Of a DNA stretch of 29,776 bases, positions 28,559 to 29,776 are shown in pieces (positions within the stretch are counted from its first letter, which is position 1; the number at the start of each line of letters is the position of its first letter). A model generated the notes under the pieces. The model saw only the letters and a list, made by a program, of their open reading frames with translations, was not told the origin of the DNA and did not search any database. The DNA lies in the NCBI GenBank assembly GCA_023231475.1, contig JALJEE010002995.1:1-29776 (forward strand), read 5' to 3'. This DNA comes from Seison nebaliae. Its lineage: Eukaryota > Rotifera > Pararotatoria > Seisonacea > Seisonidae. Position numbers and translations under genes: made by a program.

Positions 28559-29039
28559 CTTCATTTTTTTCCTTTTTATTTAATACTCATATTTTCTTCG
28601 AAATTTCTTTTCATTCATTTTAGTTATCGAGGAAACTGTATAGCATCATTATCTTTCTAAATCAAATCTCTTCTTTTTCTTCCCTACAGTACATTTCTTC
28701 CGTCTCCATTTATATCCCAACTTCTTCTCCAATTTATATTACAACCTTATTAATTGAGAGAAACTTTTTCATAAATTTTTTACGAAATTGAAATTACTCT
28801 CTATCTTACTCCTAATCAAATTATTTATCCAATATCAATTTTCTTCTATAAAAATGAGTTAATTACTTTTTTTTAAATTCTGACGCAGAATATTGCCATA
28901 GAACAAATTTTGAAATAGATAAAATAATGAGAAGAGATATTGACAATCCTTTTCTATTACTTTCAGCGAATCCGAAAGAGTCGTCGAAAAGTTTTAGGAG
29001 TAGTAATTGCCGAAAAAATTATAACTTATAATTTTTTTT
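28559..29039. other. Intergenic, transporter 3' flank
   Basis: AT-rich. 28624-28643 may be an alternative last exon of the transporter. Nothing else is recognised before the LINE tail. Confidence 0.5.
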
Positions 29040-29776
29040 TATTATAACAACAAATCCCTGCGGGGTAAATAAAATAGCAAAACGGATAATTCACTAGGTG
29101 AGTCATTGGAAATGAATGATTTAGCCTGATCTATTTTTGAGCACATAAGATATGATTTTAAAATTCGGCATCATAGTACGGAAGTTGGTAATGGAGATAG
29201 AGATTTCGAGAGTGTAATATTCACAAAAAAATTTTAACGATGAGAAAAAATCTTCACATTGATCGAAAGACGGAAAGCAGATTTCTGAGATAGCGATAGA
29301 ATCAAGTATTCTCAAATATCTTTCCGCTAAGAGAAGTTGTAAGGGTTTCAGCCCACTGACGCAAAACATAAATGCTCTATTGAAAGACTTGCCGTATCCG
29401 AGTAACATACGTACCGCTCGGTTATATGCTCGATCAAGGCAAAGTAACGATTTGCGCGTGCTTGATAGGGAGATGGCAAGACCATAAAAGTCACAACAAA
29501 AAGTCACAAAGAGACGAAGTTTCAAACGAATCGAAAAATATTTCCACTTGTGATGAAATGAATAAAACATTCGAAGAAATTTACAACGAATTTTATCTGT
29601 TAATGCCGACGACTTTTTCCTGTTATCTATCACACATCCCAGGAATTCAATCTCTTTTACCACCAATTTTTTTAACTCACTACGAGCGGAAAAATGTAGA
29701 ATATTCGTGAGAATTTTAGATTTCGAATCGTTACACATTACACATCTCTCGAATAAACGTAACTTAACTAATCGGA
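29040..29776 (-). mobile_element. LINE (non-LTR) relic: reverse transcriptase thumb to 3' end, cut by window edge
   Basis: A minus-strand open frame from the right edge to a stop at 29121 (the frame stays open upstream of the ATG at 29738, reading RLVKLRLFERCVMCNDSKSK). It encodes the thumb and C-terminal domain of a LINE reverse transcriptase: IEFLGCVIDNRKKSSALTDK, FLRMFYSFHHKWKYFS, CCDFYGLAISLS and LDRAYNRAVRMLLGYGKSFN. It is clearly the same family as the relic at 5395-6415 (CNTRKSKLLTN, KFIRAFYSFHH, FCKDFYGI) and is better preserved, with no stop across 218 codons. The family 3' motif follows at 29051-29069. Whether the catalytic half is intact lies outside the window. Confidence 0.87.
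29051..29069 (-). repeat. LINE 3'-end motif
   Basis: On the minus strand it reads TTTACCCCGCAGGGATTTG, matching TTACCCTATAGGGATTCCG at the end of the first relic. An A/T-rich tail follows. Confidence 0.7.

Noticed and set aside
1-29776. CRISPR array, bacterial operon or prophage
   Set aside because: No repeat-spacer array, no Shine-Dalgarno-type gene spacing; spliced genes and eukaryotic tRNAs show a nuclear genome.

Overview
This window looks like nuclear DNA of a small invertebrate animal with a compact, AT-rich genome. It has spliced genes, Pol III tRNA genes, non-LTR retrotransposon (LINE) debris, a secreted VWC/Kazal protein, and perfect matches to the animal RFX (X-box) motif. The standard genetic code is used. 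Most introns I could resolve are 39-76 nt (one is 184 nt), and most begin with GTT instead of GTA/GTG. I cannot name the species: mites, orthonectids, rotifers and other compact-genome animals all remain possible.

Layout. 1-2230: tRNA-Gln(UUG) with an inverted 21-nt copy of its 5' end nearby, a short run of hairpins, and a tRNA-His relic. 2230-3921: a tentative plus-strand gene fragment and a two-exon minus-strand gene of unknown function. 5395-6415: LINE relic. 6783-8474 (minus): ACSF2-type acyl-CoA ligase. 9005-9265: degenerate 30-bp-period repeat. 9905-11212: SPOUT1 RNA methyltransferase. 11680-11751: tRNA-Gln(CUG). 12030-13225: second LINE relic. 13586-14391 (minus): secreted VWC plus three-Kazal protein. 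15005-15440: interrupted, GC-rich island of foreign appearance. 16325-16623: small membrane protein, converging on TMX3 (16726-18150, minus). 18600-20940: poorly resolved genes on both strands. 21536-22687: disordered polyQ/Ser/Pro protein. 23079-23735: mitochondrial MnSOD. 24352-26246: two consecutive basic, helical genes, the second with a perfect X-box 48 bp before its start. 26416-28558: ten-exon equilibrative-nucleoside-transporter homologue. 29040 to the right edge (minus): third LINE relic.

The housekeeping genes are mitochondrial (ACSF2, SOD2), ER redox (TMX3) and rRNA/spindle (SPOUT1), with no operon logic. The most notable observations are the GTT-type minimal introns, the two promoter-proximal X-boxes, the transporter whose nucleoside-contact residues are all replaced, and a shared 3'-end motif that ties the LINE relics together. 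Exon joins were made by eye from reading frame, GT..AG and family similarity; transcripts would be decisive.
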